Source: Synechococcales cyanobacterium PMM_0002
GTDB lineage: Bacteria > Cyanobacteriota > Cyanobacteriia > Elainellales > Elainellaceae
Assembly (NCBI GenBank): GCA_949127925.1
Contig: CASBQX010000059.1
Location: forward strand, 1-5,839
Direction: 5' to 3'
DNA length: 5,839 bases
This document shows positions 5,064 through 5,839 of the stretch, piece by piece. The translations under genes and the position numbers were made by a program. Each line of letters opens with the position of its first letter. Position 1 is the stretch's first letter. The notes below the pieces were generated by a model. It saw only the letters and a program-made list of their open reading frames with translations, did not search any database and was not told the DNA's origin.

Positions 5064-5390
5064 ATGCTAGAAGAGACGGTCGAGTTTGCAGTGGTATTAG
5101 TGACGGCAGCGTCACAAACAGAAGCGGAGGCGATCGCCCAATCGCTTCTGGAGGCAAAACTGGCGGCTTGCGTTAGCATCTTGCCGATTCAGTCGATGTA
5201 TCGGTGGCAAGGTAAACTAGAGCACCAGCAAGAGTGGCAACTGCTGATCAAAACCAGAATAAATTTATTTGGGCAGATCACCCTCCACATCCAGGCAATC
5301 CACTCCTATGCTGTTCCAGAAGTGATAGCGCTGCCCGTTTTGGCAGGTACGTTACCCTATTTAAATTGGATTTCTGAGCAGTTAGATTAG
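5064..5390 (+). CDS. cutA: CutA1 family divalent-cation tolerance protein
   Basis: A 108-residue protein of typical CutA length. Family hallmarks are the opening V-V-L-V-T-A-A strand (10-16), L-A-A-C-V-S-I (33-39) with the conserved Cys36, Y-R-W-Q-G (46-50), E-W-Q-L-L-I-K-T (57-64), and H-S-Y-A-V-P-E-V-I-A-L-P (80-91), ending in Y-L-N-W-I. CutA forms very stable ferredoxin-fold trimers similar to PII signalling proteins; it was linked to copper tolerance in E. coli, but its role in cyanobacteria is unclear. ATG 5064 is chosen; GAGG at 5048-5051 is rather far (12 nt) for a ribosome site. It follows the anti-sigma kinase by 50 bp and converges with metK. Confidence 0.95.
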   Translation: MLEETVEFAVVLVTAASQTEAEAIAQSLLEAKLAACVSILPIQSMYRWQGKLEHQQEWQLLIKTRINLFGQITLHIQAIHSYAVPEVIALPVLAGTLPYLNWISEQLD

Positions 5391-5409
5391 CTAGATCTGG
5401 CAGAAAAAT

Positions 5410-5450
5410 AACCCTGCTGTGGACGCACACAGTAGTCCTACAACAGGGTT
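5410..5450 (-). terminator. large hairpin, Rho-independent terminator on the metK side
   Basis: AACCCTG (5410-5416) pairs with CAGGGTT (5444-5450). After one mismatch, TGT pairs with ACA, and past a one-base bulge GGAC (5421-5424) pairs with GTCC (5435-5438) around a 10-nt loop. On the minus strand the stem is followed by ATTTTT (5409-5404), as expected for a terminator of metK transcripts. On the plus strand there is no T-run after it, so it would stop cutA transcripts only weakly. Confidence 0.75.
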
Positions 5451-5523
5451 CAACGACTATCGGTAGCCGAGTGACGCTAACTCACTGGCGCTGACGTAGC
5501 CAGGGCTTACGCGAAAGGTGTTT

Positions 5524-5588
5524 AGATCCCCGACTTCTGACTAAAACTCAGCCATAACGCCTGATCTCGTCGTAGAAGTCGGGGATCT
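5524..5588. repeat. long perfect inverted repeat, probable dispersed palindromic element
   Basis: AGATCCCCGACTTCT (5524-5538) and AGAAGTCGGGGATCT (5574-5588) are perfect 15-bp inverted copies around a 35-nt loop. There is only a TTT after the right arm and no T-run on the minus strand. As I recall, closely similar GATCCCCGACTT / AAGTCGGGGATC palindromes are common between genes in many cyanobacteria. It sits between convergent genes, where it may also help end transcription. The family link is not checked by search. Confidence 0.7.
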
Positions 5589-5602
5589 TTGCGTGATTCC
5601 GA

Positions 5603-5839
5603 TTAGCTTAAAGCCCCGGAGAGAACTTTGCTCGCTTCTGCTTGCAAAACCGCCACTTTGTCTGTTTGCTCCCAAGGCAAATCGAGATCAGTTCGACCAA
5701 AGTGTCCGTAGGCAGCCACGTCTTGGTAAAATCGCCCGCCCCGTTCAGCAGGCAAAGCATTTAAGTTGAAGGTTTGAATGATGCCAGCGGGGCGTAGCTC
5801 AAACTCTTGTTTGACTACATCTAAAAGGCGATCGTCATC
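5603..5839 (-). CDS. metK: S-adenosylmethionine synthase, C-terminal part (runs off the window)
   Basis: The last 78 codons of MetK, which makes S-adenosylmethionine from methionine and ATP in the cytoplasm. The stop is TAA at 5605-5603, and the frame stays open to the window edge. The segments F-E-L-R-P-A-G-I-I (13-21 of the visible part), L-P-A-E-R-G-G-R-F-Y (29-38), and A-A-Y-G-H-F-G-R-T-D (42-51) followed by L-P-W-E are the family's characteristic C-terminal end. The remaining roughly 20 residues are the variable tail. The start and about four fifths of the gene lie beyond position 5839. It converges with cutA, with two hairpins in the 212-bp gap. Confidence 0.96.
   Translation of the reverse strand, partial: DDDRLLDVVKQEFELRPAGIIQTFNLNALPAERGGRFYQDVAAYGHFGRTDLDLPWEQTDKVAVLQAEASKVLSGALS

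Noticed and set aside
687..5137. Scattered GCGATCGC octamers as a specific repeat element
   Set aside because: These are HIP1 sites, a genome-wide feature of many cyanobacteria, and are not specific to this locus.

Overview
The window looks like chromosomal DNA of a HIP1-rich filamentous or unicellular cyanobacterium. The octamer GCGATCGC occurs nine times in 5.8 kb (starts at 687, 1183, 1919, 2117, 3175, 3459, 3651, 4004, 5130). The proteins also read as cyanobacterial versions of their families. Shine-Dalgarno sequences are weak or absent before most genes. No exact species can be named.

Left part (1-783): a worn region. It holds a possible gene tail at the edge, a 45-residue ribbon-helix-helix protein (130-267), and on the other strand a remnant of a ClC-type chloride channel gene (264-560). 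The remnant keeps the N-terminus and one interior segment, has lost the pore core by an in-frame deletion, and is cut off at its 3' end next to a pair of small hairpins. I infer that a mobile-element remnant, possibly of IS200/IS605 type, truncated the channel gene.

Middle (784-2488): a YfcG/Nu-like glutathione S-transferase, a four-copy 15-bp tandem repeat, and a six-helix membrane protein of unknown function.

Right-middle (2489-5013): the functional centre of the window. It encodes all three components of a partner-switching regulatory module: a STAS anti-sigma-factor antagonist (+), a receiver-PP2C phosphatase fusion (-), and an RsbW-like HATPase anti-sigma kinase (+). In the family model the kinase phosphorylates the STAS protein, the phosphatase removes that phosphate, and the receiver domain lets a two-component kinase control the phosphatase. 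The genes are not in one operon. STAS and phosphatase converge, and phosphatase and kinase diverge from a 444-bp region carrying a five-copy 14-bp tandem repeat and a 20-bp near-palindrome. No sigma factor or other target is present, so the output is unknown.

Right end (5064-5839): cutA, followed by a convergent metK (C-terminal part only). Between them lie two large hairpins, one probably the metK-side terminator and the other a long perfect palindrome that resembles a dispersed cyanobacterial repeat.

Nothing here clearly amounts to a new kind of system. The most interesting points are the rearranged ClC remnant with its neighbouring element, and the split partner-switch module with minisatellite-like repeats in its divergent promoter region.
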